Source: Protopterus annectens
Lineage: Eukaryota > Chordata > Ceratodontiformes > Protopteridae
Reading direction: 5' to 3'
Length of the DNA: 64,000 bases
Assembly (NCBI RefSeq): GCF_019279795.1
Contig: NC_056744.1
Span: 907,966,571 to 908,030,570, forward strand
Below are positions 33,828-44,050 of the stretch, piece by piece. Made by a program: the position numbers and the translations under genes. The first letter of the stretch is position 1, and each line of letters starts with the position of its first letter. The notes under the pieces were generated by a model that had not been told where the DNA came from, made no database searches, and saw nothing but the letters and a program-made list of their open reading frames with translations.

Positions 33828-34771
33828 TTGGCTCTGACACCGCCTACCAGGGAACAAACAGCAGCACCTTTAGGCGGAAAGTTAGCCTTATTTTCAAAAA
33901 ATTGGCACTATATCACAAAAGACAAGTGGATTTTGCAAACCATAGACCAAGGCTACAGGTTTCACTTCCACACCTTACCAGTAAAAAGAGGAATGCCAAA
34001 CCTACCTCCAAATCAAAAAACAGAAGCTCTAAAGCAGATAGCTCAATTAAAGTTGAGAGCTGTGGAAAGAGTACCACTAACAGAACAGGGCAAAGGATTC
34101 TACTCCAGACTTTTCCTAGTACCAAGAAAAGAGAAAAGTTGGAGACCTATTCTCGACCTGTCCGTCTTAAACACATTCATCATTGTCCCAAAATTCAAAA
34201 TGCTGACCCTACAGCAACTTCTTCCCATGCTGGGCAAGGAGTGTTGGCTGGTAACTCTAGATCTCAAGGAGGCATACCTGCACGTCCCCATACAACCAAA
34301 TTGCAGAAGATACCTCAGATTTCTTGCAGGATCAGAGCATTATCAATTCTCAGCATTGCCCTTTGGCTTATCTACTGCCCAGAGTATTCACAAAATGCCT
34401 GGCATCAGTAATCGCTCATTGCAGGCTACAGGAATCCAAATTTATCCATACCTGGGCGACTGCCTGATACAAGCGGACAACAAAAGCAAGCTGACAAAGA
34501 CTTACAAAGAGTCATTTGCTTACTACAAGCCCTGGGATACACAGTCAACTTAAAAAAGTCAAGACTGATACCATCCCAAACAAGAACATTCCTGGGTGCG
34601 GAATTGGACACAGTAAAACAGATGGCATTCCTAACTGCAGAAAAACAAGAACAACTCCCTCTTTACTTCTTGGCATTAACAAAGCAGAACAAACTAACAG
34701 CAAGAAAAGTACTGCAGGCCTTGGGCTTCATGGCATCATGCATAATCCTGGTCCCCCATGCCAGACTGCAT
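33828..34771 (+). pseudogene. DIRS 1 reverse transcriptase, 5' part
   Basis: The frame opens at 33,828. Residues 89-110 hold 'KGFYSRLFLVPRK' and 'WRPILDL', residues 143-150 'TLDLKEAY' with the first catalytic Asp, residues 173-184 'QFSALPFGLSTA', and 206-211 'YPYLGD'. In most RTs the last box is Y-x-D-D; here the codon at 34,455-34,457 is GGC (Gly). The first frame ends at 34,553, and the continuing RT runs on in another frame to 34,771 ('KQNKLTARKVLQALGFMASC', 'VPHARLH'), where the CR1-like LINE begins. The RNase H part continues at 41,529. Confidence 0.85.
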
Positions 34772-34773
34772 AT

Positions 34774-34797
34774 AGGTTCATAGGTTCATAGGTTCAT
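34774..34797 (-). repeat. CR1 3'-terminal octamer repeats
   Basis: The octamer AGGTTCAT is repeated three times at the very 3' end of the minus-strand LINE. CR1 elements are known to end in short 8-base tandem units, thought to guide priming. Confidence 0.85.
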
Positions 34798-35357
34798 ACT
34801 AGGCTATCTGCCCGAGGGCATTTACAAGCCTAGCCCATCGTTTTGTGGCTTAGGCCACCCCTTTAGTATGGGGAACTATACCCATTATTTTTCTGTGCCT
34901 CTGTCGAGCAGTTACACTGAGGTAATCCCTGGGGTATATCTGCGATCTCCCATCCATTGGTCAAGATTTCTCTTGAACAGGGCCAGCTAGGTGCTCTGCC
35001 TCACATGTACCGGGATTTTGTTCCACAGCATAGGGAGTCTTTGGGTGATGAATCTATCCCTCCAGCCGTCCTATTAATAGCCGTGTCAAGGTTTAAGTCT
35101 CCGCCCTTGTGGCTCTGATGGATCTAGATTTTTGAGGTGAAGCATATTCATCAAATCTGGGTTTGACATGGCCTTGTATGTTAGGCAAAGGTCACCTCTG
35201 AGCAAGCGATGGCGACTGAATAGAGCTGGAGTTCTTTCAGTCGGGCAGCATAGGACAGATTTTGAGACCCTTTATCCTTTTGGTGAGGAACTTTGTGGCC
35301 TCTCCAGCTGCTGCAAGTGTCGGGTCAGATACATTCCGAATGGGGCATTGTACTCAA

Positions 35358-37580
35358 TCATTGGTCTGATGGGTAAAGGGAGACTATGACCTCCCTTGAT
35401 CTAGATGAGAATCCCTTCATGATAAGGTGGGCAATGTAGAAGGTCTTCCTAACTACTTTAGCTACATGGGTGTCGAATGACAGACTACTATCAACCTGGG
35501 TCCCCAGGTCCCTGATAACTTCTTCTGTGCTCAGTGGATTGCCACCTATTTGGTAGCTAGGGGTAACCTTGTTTTTCCCGAAGGGTATGACTATGCATTT
35601 TTTGGCATTTAACTTTAGGCCGTGGCTCTGGCACCAGTTATCCGTTTCTGTGAGACCCTTCTGAAGGATATCTGTGTCAGATGTGTTTTCTACTATGGCC
35701 CAGTTTGCAGTCATCTGCAAACTTTGTCAGCCATAACCCTCCTGTGTTTGCTTGTACTTGGAAAAGTAGATGCCAACCAAGAGTGGGCCCAGGACTGAGC
35801 CCTGTGGGACACCACTTGTGACAGGCTTTGAGTCTGACATGGCGCCAGCAGCTCTGACCCTGTGGGTTCTGTCACTCAGCCAGTTTGCAACCCATCTTGT
35901 GATGTATGGGTTGACATTTAAGCTGATGAGTTTTCAATGATACCGAATGGGGTATTGTATCGAAGGCCTTAGCCAGATCGAGGTAGGCTGTATGGACTGC
36001 CTTTCCCTCATCAATGGCTTTGGTGACTGTTTGAAAAAGTCAACCAAGTTTAAAAGGCATGATCTGCCTTTGACAAAGCCAAACTGGGTTGGATCCAAAG
36101 TCTGCAAATTCCCTATGTCTTTATTTATGAGGTCCATTATGATCCTCTCCATGGCTTTGCAGATAAGGCTTGTCAAGCTAATGGGCGGTAATTTCCAGGG
36201 TCGGTGGAGGCACCGCCTTTGTGAAGTGGTACCACAGTTGCAGTCGCCACTCCTGGAGTGCGTATCCAGAGGTAAGACTTTGATTAAACAGCTGTCCTAG
36301 CTGTGGGTTTAATTCCTCATTGAGTTCATGGAGCACACAGCCGGGGACACCATCAGGTCCCATGGATGCTGTGTTTTTGCTTTGGAGAGAGCAGTTCTCA
36401 CTTGGGCTGGAGATGTTTGGGGGCTGCAATCGTTTGGTATAGATATCTCTCCTTTTGGGGAGGGAGAAGTTTGCACTGAACCTGTCAGCCAGTATGTTGG
36501 CAATGTCTGTAGGATCAGTAATCTTCACATCATTTTGAACTAGCTCTGAGCATATCTGGGAGTTTCCTCCCAGGTTTCTAACTATAGCTAAAGAAGGCCT
36601 TATGATTGTCTTTTGAGTCTTTAGCTATTTTTCTCTCGAAATTTGCTTTGGATGATTTTATGAGAGCTCTTAGTTTTTACTTATAGTGATCAAGGGTGTC
36701 TTACCTTTTAAGGATTTTGCTCTATCTTGTAGTAGCTTCCTCCTTTTGTTGTAGAGTTTGTTTATGGCTGGGGTCCACCAGACTGGATGCTTGCCTTTGG
36801 TACAAAGAGTCTTTGTTTTGCTTGGGATTGCCTTATCCATGCAGTCCTGCAGGTGCTGGTAGAAGGCATTTGTAAGTGATTCAGCGGCTTGAGTACTGTT
36901 TTCCGCCTCGGGGCCTTAAAGGAGACCACACTAGTCTTTAGAAGTGTGAAGTCGGCTTTTGAGAAGTTCTTTACTGTGGTCTTTTTTATTTCAGGTGGGG
37001 GTTGGATGAGGACCTCCAGCGAGATTAGTTTGTGTCTGATCTCACCAGTGAGGGGTACACCTCCGGTGTTGAACATTGTGCTCCCATGTTCGTGATGATG
37101 AGATCAAGTATGTTATCTCCTCTTGTGGGGATGGTGACTAGTTGTTCCATGGCATTTGAGTTTATGAATTCCAGGAACTTTTGGGCTAGGGTGTTTGGGC
37201 TTGAGTAGTGTTCCCAGTCTATATTAGGGTAATTGAAGTCACCTAGTATGATGGTGTTTGGTGATACATTTATCCTCTAGTGTTTTCAGGAAGGCCATGT
37301 GAGGTTCCTGAGTTTGTGAGGGTGGCCTGTAACATGCTACAATTTGCAGAGCAGTCTTGCCTATGGTTAATTGCACCTGGATGGTCTCCGATGCATCGTG
37401 CGTTGCCACCAGTCTTGAGGTGTGGGTGTCCTTGATGAATATGGATACCCCCCTCCTTTCTTGGTATTGTCCAGATTTTGGGGCGGAGCATGATATGAGG
37501 TAAAACCTGATAGCGGGGTGCTCTCAGGAGCCTTGAACCAGGTTTCTGTCACAGCACAGACATCGATGTTCTCCATACTG
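35358..37580 (-). pseudogene. CR1 ORF2: endonuclease and reverse transcriptase (broken)
   Basis: ORF2 nicks target DNA and reverse-transcribes the LINE RNA. The endonuclease begins 'MENIDVCAVTETWFKAPEST' (37,576), then 'GFTSYHAPP' and 'KKGGG'. Past a poorly conserved linker (37,076-36,762), 'LADRFSANFSLPK' and 'GPDGVPGCVLHEL' (36,528-36,330) open the RT. 'SLICKAMERIIMDLI' and 'DPTQFGFVKGRSCLLNLVDF' (36,170-36,050) follow. The 'ADD' region is eroded near 35,715, and 'NAKKCIVIPFGK' and 'RDLGTQVDSSLSFDTHV' (35,620-35,440) come next. At least six frameshifts are present, so it is inactive. Confidence 0.85.
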
Positions 37581-37659
37581 AGAAGGGCCTCGAGTCGTGC
37601 ATTTTGAGATTTAGACTTCTGGCATTGAGCAGCATTACCCTTAGTTTTTCCTTTTTGTG

Positions 37660-38640
37660 TTCTAGGGTGGTAGGTTTAGAATTTGAGCCTTGCCTAAAAA
37701 GGCACTATGGGGTGGCAAGAGCCTTTGCCAATATCCGGAATCCCAGGGTGACAGGTGCAAGCCGTCCCTTGCGAAACAGCGTGGCTTGTCCAGCATGTCA
37801 TCCCAGGCAGACAGACACTGGATCCCCTTTGAATGACACCAGTGTTTAAGCCAATTGTTAAAGCTGATCATCTTATCTCTGTATTGTGGCATCATTCTTG
37901 GTGAAGGTAGGATACTGCTCAAGGTCAGGGTCATACCTGTCTGGGCTACATAATCAGAGAGCTCCTCAATGTCTCTTTTCATGTAGTCCAAGGAGAGTGC
38001 GTCTCAGGTCGTTTACAGCAGCGTGGACAATGACTCACTCATATTTGCACCTGCTGTTGAGAGACCTGAGTGCTTGCGTTATCTGGGATTCTAGCGCCCG
38101 ACAGGCAGCTTACTGTGACCTTCTCCTTACTCAGTCTGGTGGCGGGGCGTCAGTGTGTCTGACTATGGAGTCACCAATGACTAGTGTGTCTGGCATTGTG
38201 TTTGGCCTTAAGGGCTGTGACTGTTTGACACTCTGACTGTGAGGTCTATGTGTTGCAGGTGTTGTGTTCTGAGGTGGTGGTTGTTTGGGTGTCTGCTTTG
38301 GTGGCCTCTGCTGTTTTGGTAGATTTTTGATCAGAGCCTCGAGTATGTCTTTGTGTGTTTATGTGTATGATTTGAGGTTGTAATGGTAATATGTGAGACT
38401 GGGTCTATAGTGTGTGTGGTAACCTTCTCCTCCTGACTGGTCTTGCCAGTCCTATGTTGAAGAGCTCAGCCTCCAGTTTGGCCGTGTAGTTGCATCTCGC
38501 ATGTATTTGTGTTTTGTGGGAGGAGGAGAGGGTTGTCTGTGTACATGAGGCAATTGTAACATTGCCTCAATATTCCCAGGTTCACCAGCTGAGCAGGAGA
38601 GGACGCTAGCAACTGATCCCTCGACATGCTAGAAGGAATA
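37660..38640 (-). pseudogene. CR1 ORF1 with SGNH/GDSL-type esterase (broken)
   Basis: Some CR1 and L2 ORF1 proteins carry an esterase of the SGNH hydrolase fold. Visible blocks on the minus strand are 'VIGDSIVRHTD' (about 38,190, nucleophile block I), 'VIVHAAVNDLRRTLLG' (about 38,030, block III with Asn) and 'FARDGLHLSPWDSGYW' (about 37,760-37,715, catalytic Asp/His block V). The spacing fits the fold. A plausible start is the ATG read from 38,622 ('MSRDQLLASS'). Stops and frameshifts break the frame at several points, e.g. near 38,000. The role of the esterase in retrotransposition is not firmly known. Confidence 0.75.
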
Positions 38641-39075
38641 GACAAAAACTTTAAAAAATATTCGGGGGCGTGGGTGACCGAGAAATGGGGGTTGCATTTT
38701 TGGGGTACTATCTATGACAAGAGTGCCGTATCAAGGTAATAAGTACTGTAGGAGCAAGTGCTACGTTTAACAGATAGAGAATAGTCTACTTGGAGTCAAG
38801 TAGAGATGATCTTTTAATTATAGGATCGCTGATTAGATCAGTAGTATAGTTCGAGGAAGGTAGTTTAAGGAAAATTTGAAGAGTGGACTTTAGGTAGCCG
38901 AATAGTTTAAACCTGCTTAACGGCGCTGCCCTAGTGTGCAACAGTAGCAACTCAGCCTTAATCGGGCTAAATCGGCTAAAAGCGTGCTTTATAGCAGGGG
39001 CTGGAAAAGACAGGAAATGACCCAAATTGGCCAACAAACCACAAGTCACTGCCTAAACCACTCCTCCGAGGACAA
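38641..39075 (-). other. CR1 5' UTR, unique part and diverged monomer remnant
   Basis: This region separates the putative ORF1 start from the tandem array. Its distal part (about 38,990-39,075) resembles the start of the array unit with many differences ('GGAAATGACCCAAATTGGCC' vs 'GGAAATGACCCTAGTGGCC'), so an older, diverged monomer may lie next to ORF1. Confidence 0.5.
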
Positions 39076-41528
39076 ATGAAGGAGTTATGGAAATGACCCT
39101 AGTGGCCAATAAAACTACAGTTTCAAGTCAGTAACCACCTCTCCGGGGGCAGGAAGCTGCTCAATGTTAGTCACTCCACTGATAAACACAGAGACCCTCC
39201 TTCAGCCCAAGCAAAAATGGCCTCACAGAAACTTTCAAACAGTTCAGGAACAGCAAGCCTGTAACTGAACTTTTAACTCTCAGAAAAGTGGGAAAAAAGC
39301 AAGATTTTTTTTGTTTTTGTTTTTACAGAGATAGCAGAGGTTCACAAGTAATATCAAGTTATAACAGTGCAGTAAATGACCTCACACAAGAGTGCTAGGT
39401 CAAGGACAGAAAATATGCAAGTTTTAAGAAAAAAGCGATTTAAAATTAAGTGCAAGCAGGAAATTCAGCAAACAGCTTTTGGTTGTGCTCTAAATACAGC
39501 TACTAATACAGAAATCAAGTTTAACAAGCCAGAAAATGCTCAAGCTAGGCAGCTATGCAGAAAAACTTAGCAAATAAACAGAGAAAAATACTTAAAATCT
39601 CAAAAGTGGCTCCTTCTTCTCTCAGCGTTTTTCCTCTTGGAGGTGCTTCACCAACAGCCAACAAGCCTGAAAAGGCGCTCAAACCCTGAGGCAACTAGGT
39701 TTTAAGAGAGGAAGATGAAGGAGTTATGGAAATGACCCTAGTGGCCAATAAAACTACAGTTTCAAGTCAGTAACCACCTCTCCGGGGGCAGGAAGCTGCT
39801 CAATGTTAGTCACTCCCACTGATAAACACAGAGACCCTCCTTCAGCCCAAGCAAAATGGCCTCACAGAAACTTTCAAACAGTTCAGGAACAGCAAGCCTG
39901 TAACTGAACTTTTAACTCTCAGAAAAGTGGGAAAAAAGCAAGATTTTTTTTGTTTTGTTTTTACAGAGATAGCAGAGGTTCACAAGTAATATCAAGTTAT
40001 AACAGTGCAGTAAATGGCCCACACAAGAGTGCTAGGTCAAGGACAGAAAATATGCAAGTTTTAAGAAAAAAGCGATTTAAAATTAAGTGCAAACAGGAAA
40101 TTCAGCAAACAGCTTTTGGTTGTGCTCTAAATACAGCTACTAATACAGAAATCAAGTTTAACAAGCCAGAAAATGCTCAAGCTAGGCAGCTATGCAGAAA
40201 AACTTAGCAAATAAACAGAGAAAAATACTTAAAATCTCAAAGTGGCTCCTTCTTCTCTCAGCGTTTTTCCTCTTGGAGGTGCTTCACCAACAGCCAACAA
40301 GCCTGAAAAGGCGCTCAAACCAGGCAACTAGGTTTTAAGAGAGGAAGATGAAGGAGTTATGGAAATGACCCCTAGTGGCCAATAAAACTACAGTTTCAAG
40401 TCAGTAACCACCTCTCCGGGGGCAGGAAGCTGCTCAATGTTAGTCACTCCCACTGATAAACACAGAGACCCTCCTTCAGCCCAAGCAAAATGGCCTCACA
40501 GAAACTTTCAAACAGTTCAGGAACAGCAAGCCTGTAACTGAACTTTTAACTCTCAGAAAAGTGGGAAAAAAGCAAGATTTTTTTGTTTTTGTTTTTACAG
40601 AGATAGCAGAGGTTCACAAGTAATATCAAGTTATAACAGTGCAGTAAATGACCCCACACAAGAGTGCTAGGTCAAGGACAGAAAATATGCAAGTTTTAAG
40701 AAAAAACGATTTAAAATTAAGTGCAAACAGGAAATTCAGCAAACAGCTTTTGGTTGTGCTCTAAATACAGCTACTAATACAGAAATCAAGTTTAACAAGC
40801 CAGAAAATGCTCAAGCTAGGCAGCTATGCAGAAAAACTTAGCAAATAAACAGAGAAAAATACTTAAAATCTCAAAGTGGCTCCCTTCTTCTCTCAGCGTT
40901 TTTCCTCTTGGAGGTGCTTCACCAACAGCCAACAAGCCTGAAAGGCGCTCAAACCTGAGGCAACTAGGTTTTAGAGAGGAAGATGAAGGAGTTATGGAAA
41001 TGACCCTAGTGGCCAATAAAACTACAGTTTCAAGTCAGTAACCACCTCTCCGGGGCAGGAAGCTGCTCAATGTTAGTCACTCCCACTGATAAACACAGAG
41101 ACCCTCCTTCAGCCCAAGCAAAATGGCCTCACAGAAACTTTCAAACAGTTCAGGAACAGCAAGCCTGTAACTGAACTTTTAACTCAGAAAAGTGGGAAAA
41201 AAGCAAGATTTTTTTTTGTTTTGTTTTACAGAGATAGCAGAGGTTCACAAGTAATATCAAGTTATAACAGTGCAGTAAATGACCCCACACAAGAGTGCTA
41301 GGTCAAGGACAGAAAATATGCAAGTTTTAAGAAAAAAACGATTTAAAATTAAGTGCAAACAGGAAATTCAGCAAACAGCTTTTGGTTGTGCTCTAAATAC
41401 AGCTACTAATACAGAAATCAAGTTTAACAAGCCAGAAAATGCTCAAGCTAGGCAGCTATGCAGAAAAACTTAGCAAATAAACAGAGAAAAAATACTTAAA
41501 ATCTCAAAAGTGGCTCCCTTCTTCTCTC
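39076..41528 (-). repeat. Tandem array: 3 full and 1 partial copy of a ~636 bp unit
   Basis: Copies start at 39,076, 39,715, 40,348 and 40,983 (periods 639, 633 and 635). The last is cut at ~545 bases, exactly where DIRS sequence resumes. Copies differ only by small indels and rare substitutions, so they are young. The array lies upstream of a minus-strand CR1-like LINE, with the partial unit farthest from ORF1, as in LINE promoter-monomer arrays. Each unit holds a plus-strand open frame of ~64 codons ('HKSARSRTENMQVLRKK'), probably incidental. Confidence 0.9.
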
Positions 41529-42400
41529 AGCTACAGTGGTACCTAAAGAATTTATGGTCTCAACACAGGCACAGCTTAGAAACCGAAATCCCACTAATCC
41601 CATGCCTGAAACAAGAGTTCCTATGGTGGGCTCAAGCATGCCAGTCAAACCCAGGCTTGCCCTTCCACAACTTTCAAGCAAGTCAAACCATCACAACGGA
41701 CGCCTCAGACCTAGGCTGGGGGGCACACATGTTGGACAAATGCATACAAGGATTATGGACTCCAGACCAGCTGCACCTGCACATAAATCAAAAAAATGCT
41801 GGCAGTAAAACTAGCAATCCAGAATTTCAGACCATTCCTCAAGGAAGGCCATTTAATGATAAGGACAGACAACACCACAGTCATGTGGTATATCAACAAG
41901 CAAGGAGGCACTCATCCATACCCCCTATGCAGAATGACTCTGGACCTTTGGAATATGGCTCTGAGCTACAACATCCAGTTACAGGCAATATTGGTACCGG
42001 GAAAAGAAAACACCCTAGCAGACATGTTAAGCAGAACTACCTCGGATGCTCACGAATGGATGCTACACCCGGACATCTTCAAGGCCATCACAAAGAAATG
42101 GGGAATGCCACAAATAGACCTATTCGCATCCCCACTCAATCACCAGCTCAAGAAATTCTGCACAAGGACATACCACCCACTTGCATGGAAGGTGGACTCT
42201 CTATCCTTCAGTTGGAAAGGCCTGACAGCATATGCATTTCCACCTCTTCCTTTGATACACAAGGTACTACTGAAAATCAAAGAGGAACATCCAAGGATAA
42301 TTCTGATAGCTCCGAATTGGCCAAGACAACACTGGTATCCATTGCTGAGGAGCATGTCTCGGGGAGAATGTGGACACTACCCCTGATGCCTTTGATGTTA
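41529..42400 (+). pseudogene. DIRS 1 RNase H and methylase-like region (frameshifted)
   Basis: RNase H degrades the RNA of the hybrid. After 'LQWYLKNLWSQH' come 'TITTDASDLGWGAHM' (first Asp, about 41,690-41,730), then after a frameshift in an A-run near 41,790 'MLAVKLAIQNF', 'IRTDNTTVMWYINKQGGTH' (second Asp, about 41,865) and 'VPGKENTLADMLSR' (about 41,995). The next part, 'MPQIDLFASPLNHQLKKF' and 'ILIAPNWPRQHWYPLL' (42,100-42,350), corresponds to the region of DIRS elements that has been compared to phage DNA-adenine methylase. No activity is shown for it here. Confidence 0.82.
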
Positions 42401-42599
42401 ACTCAGAACAACTACAACATCATGCATCCAAACCTAAAAACTCTGCAACTGACTGCCTGGAACATCACATAACAGCAACTAACCCAGACTTATCCCAAAG
42501 GGTTAAAGACATTATCCTTGAAGCCGCAGACCTTCAACAAGAAGGAACTATGCAGGAAAATGGAAAAGGTTTGTCATTTGGAGTACTGAAAGAGGAAAA

Positions 42600-43475
42600 G
42601 ATGCGTCGAACATAGATATTGCTAACATCCTGGAGTACTTGGCAGAGCTTCTCCATACAGGCCTGTCCTATTCCTCCATCAAGATACATGCATCAGCTAT
42701 TTCTGCAGAATACTCTTCTCACATCCTCTACTCAGGCAGTTCCTCAGAGGAATCAAGAATGTAAAACCTCCTAGGAAACCACCATTACCAGCATGGGACT
42801 TGAACTTTGTGCTAGAAAAATTGACACTCCCTCCATTTGAACCAGCAGCAACTGCAGACCTTCAACACCTATCATGGAAAACTGCTTTCCTACTGGCAAT
42901 TACTTCAGCAAGGAGGGTTTGAACTACAGGCCTTAATGGCAGTACAACCCTTCCTAATCTTCCATCAAGATAGTGTCCATGAGAACTAATCCTACGTTTA
43001 TGCCTAAGGTGGTATCCAGAGTGTCTCTAAACCAGGCAATCCACCTACCTACCTTCTTTCCCAATCCACAGAACAGGGGGGAAAAACTGCTGCATACCTT
43101 GGATGTACATAGACAGTTACGCTACTACCTGGACAGAACCAAATGTAACAGAAAAACTGACCAGCTTTTAGTAGCCTATGCAACAGGAAGGGAAGGAAAT
43201 GCAATTTCCAAACAGACAATCTCCAAATGGATAGGAAATTGCATAAGATTCTGTTACTCCTACCATGGAAAACCAATTCCACAGAACATAAGACCTCACT
43301 CTACAAGGGCTACAGCCACTACCACAGCTTTCCTACGAGGAGTGGCAACCAAGGACATTATTGAGGCGGCTACTTGGACCTCCGTGCATACATTTGCCAA
43401 GCATTATAACTTACCTCTATACTCTAGATCCAGTAGGGTTTGCCACTGCTGTATTGCAAGGGATCCTAACTACAC
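42600..43475 (+). pseudogene. DIRS 1 tyrosine recombinase (frameshifted)
   Basis: The enzyme joins the circular cDNA to the genome. 'ILEYLAELLHTG' opens it (about 42,618), and 'PPFEPAATADLQHLSWKTAF' precedes the first catalytic Arg in 'ITSARRV' (42,899-42,919), followed immediately by a stop from a frameshift. The open frame from 42,973 has 'HSTR' (residues 109-112, His and second Arg), Trp135 and the nucleophile Tyr145 in 'FAKHYN'. All catalytic positions are thus still encoded, but in two frames. Confidence 0.85.
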
Positions 43476-43520
43476 CATAATTCTTCTTCCTCCTCCCCTA
43501 GTTTGGCTATGGTATTCTAC

Positions 43521-43617
43521 CCATTTGTTATGACTGCAGATGCATCCTTGAAGGACATAGTACAGTTTTGTACCTACCATAAATGTAGATGTCCGAACAG
43601 GATAGCATCTGCAGTCA
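43521..43617. repeat. Internal complementary region of DIRS 1
   Basis: 43,521-43,557 is the reverse complement of the left end (31,711-31,750). 43,560-43,617 is the reverse complement of the right end (43,991-44,050). The two halves abut, so the region can bridge both ends during circle formation. It contains GTACCTACCATAA, also found in the equivalent region of DIRS 2. Confidence 0.92.
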
Positions 43618-43835
43618 GGATTACCCACCCTCCTTCCCCTCTGTGGTACTCCTAGGGTATTTACCCTCCTAATAGCTAGCTGGGGGGGGGTCTCTTATAT
43701 TGTATTTGTTTGTATATATGTACATACATGCTTATTTTTTGTGTTTGCCTTCTACTTTTTTGGAAACATTGGCATTTATCCAAAATTTAGCTTTCCAAAA
43801 TTTAGCTTTCCAAGAGGGCAACTGGCATCTGGGGC

Positions 43836-44050
43836 AAGAAACACTGAGGAAAATGGCGTCGGCTGATGCCTTTATACCTGAAGACCAGCAGAGATGACGT
43901 CGGGTGAAGTGCGACACCAGCCGAAGCCGGACCCAGACTTTGGAATCCGGCCGACCGAAGGGCTGCCTGACGACAGGACAACCCATTTGTTATGACTGCA
44001 GATGCTATCCTGTTCGGACATCTACATTTATGGTAGGTACAAAACTGTAC
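43836..44050 (-). repeat. Right inverted terminal repeat of DIRS 1
   Basis: This is the reverse complement of the left repeat through 'CTGAGGAAAATGGCGTCGGC', with a longer outer end (about 44,005-44,050) that matches only the second half of the internal complementary region. A minus-strand TATAAA (43,871-43,876) mirrors the left repeat's site. Just inside it lies a short duplication of 'AAAATTTAGCTTTCC' (about 43,780-43,812). Confidence 0.92.

Larger units (their letters stand above)
34772..39075 (-). mobile_element. CR1-like LINE nested in DIRS 1
   Basis: On the minus strand it reads ORF1 with an esterase (38.63-37.66 kb), an ORF2 endonuclease (37.58-37.09 kb), RT (36.53-35.36 kb) and a 3' UTR ending in three octamers at 34,774-34,797. 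Short 8-base 3' repeats are typical of CR1. The insertion splits DIRS codons for 'ARLH' and 'LQWYLK', with about two codons unaccounted for. No target duplication is visible, as is usual for CR1. Upstream of ORF1 a tandem array (39,076-41,528) is probably part of the same insertion. Confidence 0.85.
31711..44050 (+). mobile_element. DIRS retrotransposon 1, split by a CR1-like LINE
   Basis: DIRS elements replicate by reverse transcription to a circle and integrate with a tyrosine recombinase. They carry inverted terminal repeats and an internal complementary region instead of LTRs. All these parts are present here: left repeat (31,711-31,900), Gag, RT, RNase H, methylase-like region, recombinase, internal complementary region (43,521-43,617) and right repeat (43,836-44,050). 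Without the nested LINE (34,772-41,528) it is about 5.6 kb, a normal DIRS size. No target duplication is expected or seen. Frameshifts in Gag, RNase H and recombinase make it inactive. Confidence 0.93.

Noticed and set aside
39376..41473. Conserved ~64-codon plus-strand frame repeated in every ~636 bp unit
   Set aside because: It is conserved because the DNA units are near-identical copies, it runs against the LINE's direction, and it matches no domain.
39076..41528. CRISPR-like repeat array
   Set aside because: Units are ~636 bp with no spacer structure, in a vertebrate-type genome; this is a tandem array, not a CRISPR locus.
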